NCBI GenBank assembly: GCA_022508205.1
Contig: JAFLVQ010000003.1
Location: 1 to 41,408, forward strand
Origin: Spirochaetales bacterium
GTDB taxonomy: Bacteria > Spirochaetota > GWE2-31-10
Direction: 5' to 3'
DNA: 41,408 bases
The notes below the pieces were generated by a model. The model ran no database searches. It was not told the DNA's origin and saw only the letters and a program-made list of their open reading frames with translations. Made by a program: the position numbers and the translations under genes. Positions 8,328 through 17,723 of this stretch are shown here, piece by piece (the first letter of the stretch is position 1; every line of letters starts with the position of its first letter).

Positions 8328-9143
8328 ATGAGAAAAGGTATGAATACGGCATTGATTTTAGCGGTGACATTTTCAATGATCGCTGCTGCGAGCTGTAAAA
8401 AAACAGTCAATAGGGTAGATAACTCGCTTTCCGCGTTGAAGGAGCGCGGAGTTTTTGTTTTGGGACTTGACGATTCATTTCCTCCGCTTGGTTTTCGCAA
8501 TGAGGATAATGAAATCGTAGGTTACGACATTGATTTGGCAAAAGAAGTAGCTGCCCGTTTGGAAGTGAATTTCAAAGCGCAGCCTATCGATTGGGATGCA
8601 AAAGAAATGGAACTGGAAACAGGGAAAATCGACTGTATTTGGAACGGTTTTACAGTGACAGCCGAAAGGGCGGCTGTTTTATCTTTTACAAAACCATATT
8701 TGAATAATGAACAAGTTTTGGTTGTGCGTGAAAACAGCGGAATTACTGCATTGGCAGATATGAAAGGAAAAACCGTAGGAATTCAAAGCGGGTCGAGTGC
8801 TCAGGCCGCTGTTGACGGCAACGAAGGATTCTCATCATCATTGGCAAATAAAGTACTGTTTAAAGATAATATTACAGCGTTAAATGATTTGGATATAGGC
8901 GGGGTCGACGGTGTTGTAATGGACAGTGTTGTTGCAAATTATTCGATTGCCCAATCTAAAAAGGCGTTTAAAGTAGTAGATGAAGCATTATCGAATGAGG
9001 CTTATGCTGTTGCATTCAGAAAAAGCGATGTGCAGCTTCGTGACGAAGTTCAGAAAATCCTAACGGAAATGCAGGCTGACGGGACTGTTACCGCTATTTC
9101 TCAAAAATGGTTTGGGCGCGATATTTCTGTTATTGAAAAATAA
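8328..9143 (+). CDS. Amino-acid ABC transporter substrate-binding lipoprotein
   Basis: 271 residues from the ATG at 8328, chosen because AGAGG at 8316-8320 precedes it and the resulting N-terminus is a clean signal; the frame continues upstream without a better ribosome site. The signal ends in a lipobox with C23 (AAASC), so it is a lipid-anchored protein. The mature part is a type II (SBP_bac_3) binding protein: GVFVLGLDDSFPPLGF, then EIVGYDIDLAKEVAARL, and FTKPYLNNEQVLVV. It captures a polar amino acid or cystine-like ligand and passes it to the permease encoded just downstream. The exact ligand cannot be read from the sequence. First gene of a three-gene operon. Confidence 0.92.
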   Translation: MRKGMNTALILAVTFSMIAAASCKKTVNRVDNSLSALKERGVFVLGLDDSFPPLGFRNEDNEIVGYDIDLAKEVAARLEVNFKAQPIDWDAKEMELETGKIDCIWNGFTVTAERAAVLSFTKPYLNNEQVLVVRENSGITALADMKGKTVGIQSGSSAQAAVDGNEGFSSSLANKVLFKDNITALNDLDIGGVDGVVMDSVVANYSIAQSKKAFKVVDEALSNEAYAVAFRKSDVQLRDEVQKILTEMQADGTVTAISQKWFGRDISVIEK

Positions 9144-9146
9144 AGT

Positions 9147-9827
9147 ATGGGGTTCGATAAATACTTGAAAATGCTTAAAGCGATGCTCGGCGGTTCGCTG
9201 GTATCGCTTGAAGTTTTTTTTCTGACACTTCTTTTTTCCATACCGCTGGCACTTCCGATTGCTGTTGGCAGAATGTCTAAAAACAAATTACTTTCAGGCA
9301 GTACAAATGTATTTCTTCTCATTATACGCGGTACGCCGCTTATGCTTCAGCTGCTTGTCGTATATTTTGGACCGGGAATTTTTATTCGCTGGCTGAATGG
9401 ACTGGGGTATGAAATAGCTTTTGTGTGGAATCGTTTTGCGGCAGCTATAATTGCGCTGTCCATTAATTATTCTGCATACTTTGCGGAAATCTACCGCGGC
9501 GGAATTGAGTCTATTCCGAAAGGGCAGTATGAAGCTGCGAGGGTTCTCGGTTTTACTCCGGCTCAGACATTTTTTAAAATAGTTTTGCCGCAGGTTGTAA
9601 AGCGTATTGTTCCGGCTATGGGGAATGAAGTAATTACACTTGTAAAGGATACGGCATTGGTTTCCGTAATCGGAGTTGCGGAATTGTTAATGGTGGCTAA
9701 GGAACGGCAAAGCGCATTATTTTCGTTTACGCCGCTTTTTATTGCCGGAGTATTTTATTTTATAATGAATTGGGGCGTTTCTGCTGCATTTGCAAAACTG
9801 GAAAAGAAACTGTCGTATTATCATTAA
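9147..9827 (+). CDS. Amino-acid ABC transporter permease (HisM/GlnP family)
   Basis: 226 residues with about five membrane segments. It contains the family's [14 protein letters not shown] motif and the permease EAA loop ([22 protein letters not shown]), which docks to the ATPase. It starts three bases after the binding-protein stop with no clear ribosome site, so translation is probably coupled. It forms the membrane pore of the importer, probably as a homodimer because no second permease gene is present. The next gene, 20 bases downstream, encodes the ATPase. Confidence 0.93.
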   Translation: MGFDKYLKMLKAMLGGSLVSLEVFFLTLLFSIPLALPIAVGRMSKNKLLSGSTNVFLLIIRGTPLMLQLLVVYFGPGIFIRWLNGLGYEIAFVWNRFAAAIIALSINYSAYFAEIYRGGIESIPKGQYEAARVLGFTPAQTFFKIVLPQVVKRIVPAMGNEVITLVKDTALVSVIGVAELLMVAKERQSALFSFTPLFIAGVFYFIMNWGVSAAFAKLEKKLSYYH

Positions 9828-9846
9828 TTTTGTGGGATGCAGTTTT

Positions 9847-10608
9847 ATGGAAGATACTAATCGAAAAATTATCGATGTAAAAAACTTGCGGAAATCTTTT
9901 GGTGATACGGAAATCATCAAAGGTATTTCGTTTTCTGTGCATAAAGGAGAAGTTCTCGGGATTATAGGGCCGAGCGGCTCCGGAAAATCCACGATATTAA
10001 GATGTATTTCTCAATTGGAAACCGTAAGCAGCGGTTCTATCAGTATTTGCGGGCGTCCGCTTGTAACCGACGGAGTTTATGCTGCGAAAAACGAGCGTCA
10101 TGAAATTATTTTAAAAAGCGGACTGGTTTTTCAGAATTTCAATTTGTTTCCTCATTATTCGGTATTGGAAAATGTTACTGCGGCGCAAATTACCGTTTTA
10201 AAAAAAACGACCGATGAAGCACGGCAGACTGCGTCGGAGCTGCTGAGACGAATGGGGCTGATAGATAAAGCCGATAATTACCCGTACGAACTGTCCGGCG
10301 GTCAGCAGCAGCGCGTTTCCATTGCGAGAGCACTGGCATTAAAACCGGAAGTGCTGCTTTTCGACGAACCGACGAGTGCGCTGGATCCGGAATTAACCGG
10401 AGAAATTCTTGCGGTGATAAAAGAGCTTGCCGCAGAAAAAATGACTATGGTTGTGGTTACTCATGAAATGGCATTTGCCAGAGATATTTCCAGTGAAGTA
10501 ATTTTTATGGACAACGGCGTGATTGTGGAGCAGGGAAATCCGACCGATGTTATCAACAATCCGCAGACTCAGCGGACAAAAGTTTTTTTATCCAGATTCA
10601 ACAGTTAA
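9847..10608 (+). CDS. Amino-acid ABC transporter ATP-binding protein (GlnQ-like)
   Basis: 253 residues from the ATG at 9847; the frame opens earlier but that part overlaps the permease end and does not match the family. Walker [10 protein letters not shown], signature LSGGQQQR, Walker [13 protein letters not shown] and the switch His in VVVTHEMAF are all intact, so it should be active. It supplies energy to the importer formed with the two preceding genes. A weak A+T-rich terminator-like hairpin follows at 10671. Confidence 0.94.
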   Translation: MEDTNRKIIDVKNLRKSFGDTEIIKGISFSVHKGEVLGIIGPSGSGKSTILRCISQLETVSSGSISICGRPLVTDGVYAAKNERHEIILKSGLVFQNFNLFPHYSVLENVTAAQITVLKKTTDEARQTASELLRRMGLIDKADNYPYELSGGQQQRVSIARALALKPEVLLFDEPTSALDPELTGEILAVIKELAAEKMTMVVVTHEMAFARDISSEVIFMDNGVIVEQGNPTDVINNPQTQRTKVFLSRFNS

Positions 10609-10670
10609 TTTCGATTTTGGCAATTCTGTATTTATTCTTCGGTTTTTATGATTGCTTTAAACGTGGTAAT

Positions 10671-10704
10671 AATTTTGTTTCCCGCTGCAAACAAAATTTT
10701 TATT
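10671..10704 (+). terminator. Probable terminator of the ABC transporter operon
   Basis: AATTTTGTTT (10671-10680) pairs perfectly with AAACAAAATT (10689-10698) around CCCGCTGC, followed by a T-rich stretch. The stem is A+T-rich, so it is moderately convincing. The remainder of the 10609-10802 gap shows only the GGAG ribosome site of the next gene at 10791-10794. Confidence 0.6.
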
Positions 10705-10802
10705 TGATAAAAATTTGAGTATATGAATACTCCATGCCGAAAAATGGAACGCAATATCTATAAAATTTTTTGCAGTGAAAGTAAAAACTCGGAGAACTTA
10801 CT

Positions 10803-12755
10803 ATGAGAAAAAAAATCTTGATTGCCGTATTGATGTGCCGTTTTTTATCTGCCATGAGTGCGTCGGATATTGAAATTGCCAAAACGTATTTGAAACGGGC
10901 AATTATTAATCGTGATAATCCGCAGATTTCATCATTTATGATTGATAAAGCCGGTGAATACGCCGCTTTTTTCCCCGAGTGCGAGTTTTTACTGCTGGAA
11001 AATTGTCGGAAAACCGGTAATTTCGGCAATGCGGAAAAACTCGTAGCCGATATGTTGATAAAGAGAGATAAAGCCTTTTTGATTGATGATTACGATATTG
11101 ATTTGCTGTCTGCGCAAATTTATTACTATCTGCATTCTTATAAGGAGGCACTTCCGTTTTACAAATCGGTAATTAGTCACCCCGGCAAAAGAACATTCGA
11201 CAACTATTTGGAATATTTATCATGTGCATTTTTGGCTGATGCTCCGGCTGCGCAAATGCTGCCTGTACTGCGCGAAGCTTCTTCATTGTTTCCCAATCGG
11301 GAAATTGTTTTTTATCAGACTTTGTATTCTTTCAAAACCGGAACAACACCTTTCGGCGAGCCTATTCAACTGATTCGTCAATTGGAAAATAATGATTATT
11401 CTGTGCAGGAAGTTCAATATTTAAAGTCTTTCCTTGTAAAAAATGAAGAAGAGCTGGGAATATTCATAGATGATTTTATGCAGATACAGGATATTTCGCC
11501 GAAATGGGGGCGCGATATTGTTTACGAGCTTTTGCGGCGGCTTACCATTACCGATGAACGTATTTTGGATAATTGTTTGTCGTTGTGGGAAAAATATGAC
11601 GGAAACAATGACGTGCGGACTTTTCGATTTCTTGCCTATTCACCGCTTGCGGATTGGATTAAATCCAATGAAAAATTTGCATGGTGGGCAGACTATACCG
11701 GAAAGCGTACGGTCGATACGGACAACAACGGCAGACCCGAACTGGTTGTGGAAGTAAAAAACGGAATTGTTATCAACCGCAGTGAAGATAAAAATCAGGA
11801 CGGAATATCGGAAACGGAGTTTGATTTTTACGATAACGGCAAAATTGACAAAATTTATATCCGTGAAGATAATGAAAATTTTTGGTGTTATGATTTTAAT
11901 CAGTACGACGGTTCGCTTTTGACAGTGGAAAATGTGCGTGCAGGTAAATTGGCGGAAAAAAATGTTATGCGCAGAGGTGCGTTTGTTTTCAATGAAAGCA
12001 TGCCGTATCCGGTTCTTCAGGATTTGCTTGTCGATTTTCGAGAAGAATATCGTGACGGTGAAGTCCTGCGAAGTAAATTTTCCGAAGGAAAAATAGTCAT
12101 GCAGGAAAAAGACAGCGACGGCGACGGCTTTTTTGAATATTGTGCTTTGTTTAACAACGGAGTAATTTCGGAAGCGTTTATCGACATGGATAAAGACGGC
12201 GTGCCGGAGCTGCATGAAATATACGACAACGGAAAACTTGTGCAGTGCGAATCGGGATATTCAAATACCGCCGGAGTTTATTATTACAAAGAGATGTTTG
12301 CAAATAACACAATTGAAAAATATTGGGACAATAACAGAGATTTGAAATACGAAATTTTGGAAAAGACGCTTCCGTCCGGAGTTGTGCAGATGTACTTTGA
12401 TTCGGATAATGACGGAGTATACAATTACATGCATGAAAAAAATAAAGACGGAACGTATGATGTTTATGAGTTGAATTCCGACGGAACTAAAAAACGCAGA
12501 ATTGCAGCGGCTGCGGCAAAGCAGCGCACTGTTAAGATGAAAAATTGGACGGTAGTTTCTTCGCGCAATGCTGATTTGCTGCCGATTCCGGATGAAATTA
12601 ATTTCTTTGATACGCAAACCGAAGGCATGAGTGGCTTCTTTTTGTATAAGAATCGAAATTTTTATTTTTCGGACGGCTTATTGGAATCTCCCGACTTCAG
12701 CTTCCGTTTACTGCGAAATGGAGAAAGATTGTTTTTGTTTGACTGCGGAGCTTAG
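10803..12755 (+). CDS. Exported protein with helical N-terminal half and EF-hand-like DxDxDG repeats
   Basis: 650 residues. A short signal peptide ends around MSAS (residue 20). Residues about 20-270 are helical and resemble TPR-type repeats. From about residue 305 there are at least six loops of the EF-hand or dockerin type: DTDNNG (305), DKNQDG (329), DSDGDG (437), DMDKDG (461), DSDNDG (533) and NKDG (about 547), separated by beta-rich spacers with recurring DNGK turns. Such loops bind calcium in known proteins, so a periplasmic or surface calcium-stabilised protein is likely. I do not recognise a specific function. It is the first gene of an operon with a protease lipoprotein three bases downstream and a CPBP protease, which suggests a role in envelope maintenance. 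Confidence 0.75.
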   Translation: MRKKILIAVLMCRFLSAMSASDIEIAKTYLKRAIINRDNPQISSFMIDKAGEYAAFFPECEFLLLENCRKTGNFGNAEKLVADMLIKRDKAFLIDDYDIDLLSAQIYYYLHSYKEALPFYKSVISHPGKRTFDNYLEYLSCAFLADAPAAQMLPVLREASSLFPNREIVFYQTLYSFKTGTTPFGEPIQLIRQLENNDYSVQEVQYLKSFLVKNEEELGIFIDDFMQIQDISPKWGRDIVYELLRRLTITDERILDNCLSLWEKYDGNNDVRTFRFLAYSPLADWIKSNEKFAWWADYTGKRTVDTDNNGRPELVVEVKNGIVINRSEDKNQDGISETEFDFYDNGKIDKIYIREDNENFWCYDFNQYDGSLLTVENVRAGKLAEKNVMRRGAFVFNESMPYPVLQDLLVDFREEYRDGEVLRSKFSEGKIVMQEKDSDGDGFFEYCALFNNGVISEAFIDMDKDGVPELHEIYDNGKLVQCESGYSNTAGVYYYKEMFANNTIEKYWDNNRDLKYEILEKTLPSGVVQMYFDSDNDGVYNYMHEKNKDGTYDVYELNSDGTKKRRIAAAAAKQRTVKMKNWTVVSSRNADLLPIPDEINFFDTQTEGMSGFFLYKNRNFYFSDGLLESPDFSFRLLRNGERLFLFDCGA

Positions 12756-12758
12756 GTA

Positions 12759-14588
12759 ATGAAAGCAAAAAAGCGTGTTTCGGTTATTGCATATTTTTTG
12801 ATGATTGCAGTGTTTTGGCTGTGCAGCTGCCAGACGATACATGATAATTCGGTAACTGAGTATCCATATCACAGTGCAGCGGAAAATATCGATGCAAATA
12901 TAAAAGACGATGATACAGAGTCGCTTTCCAAAGGATATATGAATGCTTTGAAGGAATACAATAAAAATAATTCCGAAGAAAATGCGCAATTAGTGGCTTC
13001 GATTCTGAAACGCATGAACAATCTTCTGAAAGTTTACACTGAGGATAAAAATTATGAACAGGCTGTTGATATTGCCGATACTTTGGTAAATCTGGGTGTT
13101 GAGCCGGATATTCCGTATGAGGATTGCTACAGGAATTATCTTGCCGAATTGGAGGCTTCCGATGATGTGGATAATTTTACTATTGAAAGCATAAAAAATC
13201 GTATGGGCGATAAGAAGCTGCTTTCTGAAAACGAGATTGCGGCATTTTTGGATGATTATTTCAAGCAAAACAACATAGGGCTTTTTTCTTACTATCTCAA
13301 TCATTATAAAGAAAAGTATCTTACTCTTACGGCAAGATTTCCCGATTTGGAGAAGAAATTCGGAATTCTCCTCGATAATACTGCCGCTCCCGATTTTGAA
13401 ATGTTGATGAAATCGGTAGTGACCGTGATTCTCGATAAGGGCATTGTCATAAAAAACGGAGTAGGAGGGCAGGACAAATCATTGGGAACTGGTTTTTTTA
13501 TTGACGGAAACGGATACATTCTTACGAATCATCATGTAATAGCAGAACATGTGGATCCGAGTTATAAAGGTTATACGTCGGTAAAAGTTTCTCTGCGAGA
13601 TAATCCCGATATTGAATATTCAGCAAAAGTCGTCGGTTGGGATAAAATTTACGATGTTGCTTTGCTGAAACTGCTTGGACATAAAAACGAAAACTTTATG
13701 ATTCCCGGAATTTCCGGCAGTATGAAAACCGGCGATAAAATTTTTACCATAGGCAATCCGCTGGGGATTCGCTATACGGTGACTTCCGGAATTATTTCCA
13801 ATCGTGAAATCGATATTTTCCAGATGGGACAGGGATTTCAAGTGGATGCGGCAATTAATCCGGGAAATTCCGGAGGTCCGCTGATTGACGAACGAGGGCA
13901 AGTTGTGGGAATCGTTTTTGCGGGAATTCCGCAGTATGCCGGGATAAGTTTTGCGATTCCGTTTGAGTGGGTGCGCCAGACAATTCCGCTGTTGTACCGA
14001 GGCGGTGAAGTAAAACGTTCTTGGATGGGAGCGGGGCTTTATCATGATTACGAAAGAGGAAATTTGCAGTTTTATTATTTGATGCCGGGCGGCGGCGCAG
14101 ACGAAGCGGGGATTTTACCGGGGGATGTTCTCGTAAGCATTAACGGACAAAATGTTTCGGGGATTGCACAGGCACAGTCTTTGACTGCGTGGGAAAAAAG
14201 CGGCGGGATAATCCGTGTCGGAATTAATCGTAATGGGCAAAATATGGAATTGCCGGTACGGTTGGATGATAGACCTCAGATCCCGGTTGAACAGATTTTT
14301 AAAAAGGATTCATACACGAATATTATAAAACTTATTACCGGAATGAGAATCGAACAGACAAGAAGGAGATTCGGAGTTCGCTATTATAAAATAGATTATG
14401 TGTATAAAGGTATGCCGGCATATTCTCTCAATATATCGGAAGGAGATCCGTTGATTGTATACGGAATAAAATATCTGTCAAAAGAAAAAGCCGTAGTAAT
14501 AAGCATTAATTACACAAACCGAGAAATATCGATGATGCAGCGAAGCGTTACATTGGCACTGCCTGCGGAAATTAATAATTTGCTGTGA
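12759..14588 (+). CDS. HtrA/DegP-like trypsin-fold serine protease lipoprotein with PDZ domain
   Basis: 609 residues. The signal ends in a lipobox L-C-S-C with C24 as the lipidated residue. Residues about 40-210 are an uncharacterised helical region, longer than in ordinary HtrA. The protease domain follows, with the triad H259 (LTNHHVI), D299 (KIYDVALL) and S371 (NPGNSGGPL). A PDZ domain follows (about 435-505, GGGADEAGILPGDVLVSINGQNVSG). The last 90 residues form another domain that I do not recognise. It should cut misfolded or specific envelope proteins outside the cytoplasmic membrane. Its stop overlaps the start of the CPBP gene, and it begins three bases after the repeat protein, so the three are coupled. 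Confidence 0.88.
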   Translation: MKAKKRVSVIAYFLMIAVFWLCSCQTIHDNSVTEYPYHSAAENIDANIKDDDTESLSKGYMNALKEYNKNNSEENAQLVASILKRMNNLLKVYTEDKNYEQAVDIADTLVNLGVEPDIPYEDCYRNYLAELEASDDVDNFTIESIKNRMGDKKLLSENEIAAFLDDYFKQNNIGLFSYYLNHYKEKYLTLTARFPDLEKKFGILLDNTAAPDFEMLMKSVVTVILDKGIVIKNGVGGQDKSLGTGFFIDGNGYILTNHHVIAEHVDPSYKGYTSVKVSLRDNPDIEYSAKVVGWDKIYDVALLKLLGHKNENFMIPGISGSMKTGDKIFTIGNPLGIRYTVTSGIISNREIDIFQMGQGFQVDAAINPGNSGGPLIDERGQVVGIVFAGIPQYAGISFAIPFEWVRQTIPLLYRGGEVKRSWMGAGLYHDYERGNLQFYYLMPGGGADEAGILPGDVLVSINGQNVSGIAQAQSLTAWEKSGGIIRVGINRNGQNMELPVRLDDRPQIPVEQIFKKDSYTNIIKLITGMRIEQTRRRFGVRYYKIDYVYKGMPAYSLNISEGDPLIVYGIKYLSKEKAVVISINYTNREISMMQRSVTLALPAEINNLL

Positions 14589-15139
14589 CAGATTCCAAGC
14601 AGGCACTGTTTATTTTTTTGCTGTTCTACTGCGGATTCTTCTTTGTTTCCGGAGTTTCTCACTTTATTCTGCTGATCATAATAATTGCGGTTTTGGGGAA
14701 AAATCATATTTGCACATTGGAAAAAGTATCGTGGCAGCATATATTAAGTGCGGTCGGAGGGATTGCAGTTTATAGTGCTGCAAAATTTTCGGTTCAAATC
14801 TTGTCCGTTCCCGGTGGATATACTGCAGCGGATTTCGATTTCAATGCATTGTTCTTTATTAAAGTATTGATATTGGTACCGATAGCGGAAGAACTGCTGT
14901 TCAGAAGCTGTCTTGCCGATGTATGCAGCGGTTTAATGTCGCATTTTTTTGTGCCGTTAAGTACGGTTTTATTTGCATCTGTTCATTTGTCCCAAGGTTT
15001 AGGCGGTGTAATCTTTGCCGCTGTATGCGCGGTGGTCCTTTCTTTTACATATAAAATGAAGAAAAAAATAATATTTTCTGTTATAATGCACTCGTTTATC
15101 AATCTCGGCGGCTGCCTTGATTGTATTTTTTTTGACTGA
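14585..15139 (+). CDS. CPBP-family intramembrane metalloprotease
   Basis: 184 residues starting at GTG, whose last two bases belong to the TGA stop of the protease gene (a GTGA overlap), so translation is coupled. It is almost entirely hydrophobic, with several membrane segments. The three CPBP/Abi motifs are present: EELLFR (E102, E103, R107), FASVH (F130, H134) and HSFIN (H169, N173), which bind the catalytic metal in the CAAX-protease-like family. The substrate is unknown. The neighbouring secreted protease and repeat protein suggest a shared envelope proteolysis task. Confidence 0.85.
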   Translation: MTDSKQALFIFLLFYCGFFFVSGVSHFILLIIIIAVLGKNHICTLEKVSWQHILSAVGGIAVYSAAKFSVQILSVPGGYTAADFDFNALFFIKVLILVPIAEELLFRSCLADVCSGLMSHFFVPLSTVLFASVHLSQGLGGVIFAAVCAVVLSFTYKMKKKIIFSVIMHSFINLGGCLDCIFFD

Positions 15140-15148
15140 GGAAAATAA

Positions 15149-15985
15149 ATGGACGCGATACAACCGGCTTCAGAGATATTCGATTCATTATCAAAACTGG
15201 GGCTGACACAGAATGAAAGCAGAATTTTTTTATATCTGGCGCAAAATCCCGGCTCTAATGGGTATGAAATCTCGAAAAATACGGGAATCTCCCGTTCACT
15301 CGTTTACGGTGCGTTGGAAAAAATGCGCGCAGGCGGTGTAATAGAATTAACACAGACAAAATCATCATCATATTTGTTAAAACCGCTGCCGGAAATTCGC
15401 GATACGGTAAATCATGGAATAGGGCAGGCGTTTGATGAATTGGAACGCCAGCTTGCCGATATGAAGCCGCTTCCGGCAGATGAACTTTTTGTGACAATTC
15501 AGGACAGAATGCAGCAACGGGCGAAATTGGCATATATGATTAAAAATGCAAAAAAAATGCTTTTTATAAGTGCGGGGATAAATGAACTGGAATGGATACA
15601 CAAAGATTTGCAGCAAGTGCCGCCTTTCGTTGCCGTTCATATTTTCAGTTTGTCGAAATTATCCGATTTCCCGCCTCATTTTCAGCTGCATTCCAAAGGA
15701 ATGGAAGAAAGTTTTATTCAGAGTTTGGGTAATTTAAAAGCACGCTGGCGCATTCTCATGATAAAAGACCGCAGCGAAATGATGCTTTGCGGTGGCGACG
15801 AACAGCACAGTGGTACGGCAATTTATACAAAAAACAATATGATGGTTACTTTTGCGACGGAGCATTTTGTGCACGATGTAAAAATTTCTAATATCGAGCG
15901 TAATTATAATATAAGCGATTATACCGAGAACTTATTTAATGAATATTCACCGGAAAATTCGTGCGGAGAGTCGGAGAAGAGGTGA
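15149..15985 (+). CDS. TrmB-family transcriptional regulator
   Basis: 278 residues, no signal. Residues 10-80 are a winged helix-turn-helix of TrmB type: LGLTQNESRIFLYLAQNPGSNGYEISKNTGISRSLVYGALEKMRAGGVIE. A coiled-coil linker follows, then a C-terminal regulatory domain related to the phospholipase-D-like ligand fold found in TrmB proteins. Characterised members sense sugars, but no ligand can be read here. It is 10 bases downstream of the CPBP gene and 134 bases upstream of mcsA, in the same direction. CtsR, which usually heads mcsA-mcsB-clpC in Firmicutes, is absent, so this regulator is at most a positional candidate for controlling that operon. Confidence 0.82.
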   Translation: MDAIQPASEIFDSLSKLGLTQNESRIFLYLAQNPGSNGYEISKNTGISRSLVYGALEKMRAGGVIELTQTKSSSYLLKPLPEIRDTVNHGIGQAFDELERQLADMKPLPADELFVTIQDRMQQRAKLAYMIKNAKKMLFISAGINELEWIHKDLQQVPPFVAVHIFSLSKLSDFPPHFQLHSKGMEESFIQSLGNLKARWRILMIKDRSEMMLCGGDEQHSGTAIYTKNNMMVTFATEHFVHDVKISNIERNYNISDYTENLFNEYSPENSCGESEKR

Positions 15986-16119
15986 TGAGCAAGCGGTTGA
16001 TTGCATGGTCTTCGTTGTCTCTTTGATAATTTTTTAGTATATTGATTGCCTGCGAGTAAAAAAAAATAATTCCCGAACGATTTTGATAAATTAATAATTT
16101 TTAATAAAGGAGACACAAA

Positions 16120-16668
16120 ATGAAATGTGATATATGCAAGAAACGAGATGCAGTATTTCATATGCAGGAACAATCGGCAATGGGTGTGCGTAAAATAAGC
16201 CTGTGTGTAGAGTGTGCTCTTACCAAAGGATTGAATATTCGCGCGGAAGATATTGATAAACTTTTTGCATCCTTTATTTCCAATATTTTTGCCGAAGGTC
16301 AAACTTCTCCTGTAAATATAGCGAGTCAGACAGCTGCGAGGATATTGATTTTAAAATGTCCGGAATGCGGCAGAAGTCTGGAAGATATAACAAAGACGAA
16401 TGAAGTCGGCTGTCCGAAATGTTTTTCGTACTTCAAAAACGTTATAGATGCAATGCTTGCGAATATGAATAATTCGATAAATTATCGTGGAAATTTTCCG
16501 ACTGACTTGAGGACAAAGCATGACTACAGAGTGGAAATTTTTAATCTTAAAAAGCAGCTGAAACAATGTGTTTCTATGGAAGATTTCGATAAAGCCGCAG
16601 AAATCAGAGATAAAATAAAAGCACTGCAAGACGGCGAAAATACAGATGACAAAACAGAGGAAAAATGA
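16120..16668 (+). CDS. mcsA: McsA-like zinc-finger protein with UVR domain
   Basis: 182 residues. Two zinc-ribbon pairs are complete: C3/C6 with C29/C32, and C80/C83 with C98/C101. The C-terminal 40 residues are a UVR domain (LKKQLKQCVSMEDFDKAAEIRDKIKAL), the type that contacts ClpC and UvrB partners. In Firmicutes McsA activates the arginine kinase McsB. GGAG lies about 8 bases before the ATG. The stop overlaps the start of mcsB by four bases (ATGA). The conserved order mcsA-mcsB-clpC makes the identification strong. Confidence 0.92.
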   Translation: MKCDICKKRDAVFHMQEQSAMGVRKISLCVECALTKGLNIRAEDIDKLFASFISNIFAEGQTSPVNIASQTAARILILKCPECGRSLEDITKTNEVGCPKCFSYFKNVIDAMLANMNNSINYRGNFPTDLRTKHDYRVEIFNLKKQLKQCVSMEDFDKAAEIRDKIKALQDGENTDDKTEEK

Positions 16669-17723
16669 GCGGTATAGTTAAAAGTAATGAGATTATGAGA
16701 CCGCATATCGAGCTGAAAGAAATGTTTATAAATTTCAGACTTATGCAGGTACGAAATTATGAAAAATTGCCGTTTGTTTCTTCGATGTCGGAAGAATGCC
16801 GCAGTGAATTTGAAGATGATTTCATAAGTTTTATTCTGAGGAAAAAAAAACATTTGATTGTAACCAATATCGATTATTTGAGCAAAGAAAAAAGGCTTCA
16901 GCTTTATAGCCGCGGATTGTGGCTGAAAGAGCTTGATAACGAAAAGAACGTTACATTTATATATTCGGACTGCGATGATACGGCAATAATTCTCAATTAT
17001 AAAAATCATGTGACCATTTTAGTGTCGACATGTCAGCCGGCTTTTAAAAAGGTTTATAAGAAACTTACCGACATTGAAAAAAAAGTCAGCGAATTCGCCC
17101 GTGTAACTGCAAGCGAACATTATGGCTATATTTCTCCGCAGCTTAAAGACTGCGGACTTGGTTTTAAGATAACGGCGTTAATGCATATTGTTTGGATAAG
17201 AAACTTTAAATTTTTGGCATCGGAAAATAAAGAAGCTGCCGTAACTTTTGAAAGGGTTCGCAATGACCTTTTCAACCGTGGCTACCAATTGGAAAAAAGT
17301 TATTTTGAAAAAGCGGATTGTGATGATTTCTGCGAGATTTCATCCAGATTTAACTACGGTGTGACGGAGCAGGAGCTGATGGAACGCTTTGTGGAAGGAT
17401 TGAAGAGCTTTCTTGAACTTGAGCAGGACGCAGTTAATCTTGCACTGAGTGAAATCCCCGAAATAATGACAGATATGGTTTACAGAAGTTTCGGTGTGCT
17501 CAAATATGTGCGGTTATTAGGATTAAACGAAGCGATTCGTCATTGTGCGAATTTACGAATGGGCATAAAAATGAAGCTGCCGATACCGGTTGATTTGGAT
17601 TTGCTTAATAATTTGCGGCAGGTGGTTTTCGATTTTGATTTACCCGATGAAAACAGAGAAAATCAGGCAAAACGAGCGCAGCTTGTTCGTTTATTGTTGG
17701 AAGGAGATAATAATGCAAAGTAA
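16665..17723 (+). CDS. mcsB: McsB-like guanidino-kinase homologue, catalytic residues degenerate
   Basis: 352 residues with full-length similarity to the protein-arginine kinase McsB, including the helical C-terminal domain ([16 protein letters not shown]). Several active-site motifs are altered. The expected GYLTSCPTNxGTGLR loop reads [15 protein letters not shown] at 154-168, placing Q159 at the catalytic cysteine, D162 at the Asn and K168 at the Arg. The expected NEEDHLRI reads NYKNHVTI, losing the acidic pair. The N-terminal SxRIRLARN reads FRLMQVRN. I infer an inactive or altered kinase that could still serve as an adaptor for ClpC. It overlaps both neighbours (4 bases with mcsA, 11 with clpC). 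Confidence 0.85.
   Translation: MSGIVKSNEIMRPHIELKEMFINFRLMQVRNYEKLPFVSSMSEECRSEFEDDFISFILRKKKHLIVTNIDYLSKEKRLQLYSRGLWLKELDNEKNVTFIYSDCDDTAIILNYKNHVTILVSTCQPAFKKVYKKLTDIEKKVSEFARVTASEHYGYISPQLKDCGLGFKITALMHIVWIRNFKFLASENKEAAVTFERVRNDLFNRGYQLEKSYFEKADCDDFCEISSRFNYGVTEQELMERFVEGLKSFLELEQDAVNLALSEIPEIMTDMVYRSFGVLKYVRLLGLNEAIRHCANLRMGIKMKLPIPVDLDLLNNLRQVVFDFDLPDENRENQAKRAQLVRLLLEGDNNAK

Noticed and set aside
8047-8331. 94-codon open frame across the ldhA 3' end and the gap
   Set aside because: It overlaps the catalytic end of ldhA in another frame and runs through the palindromic repeat and the transporter promoter.
11640-12215. 191-codon minus-strand frame inside the EF-hand-like gene
   Set aside because: A shadow of the repetitive D/N/G codons on the other strand; no ribosome site and no recognisable domain.
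15986-16119. Possible CtsR operator before mcsA
   Set aside because: No tandem GGTCAAA-type heptamers are present in the gap.
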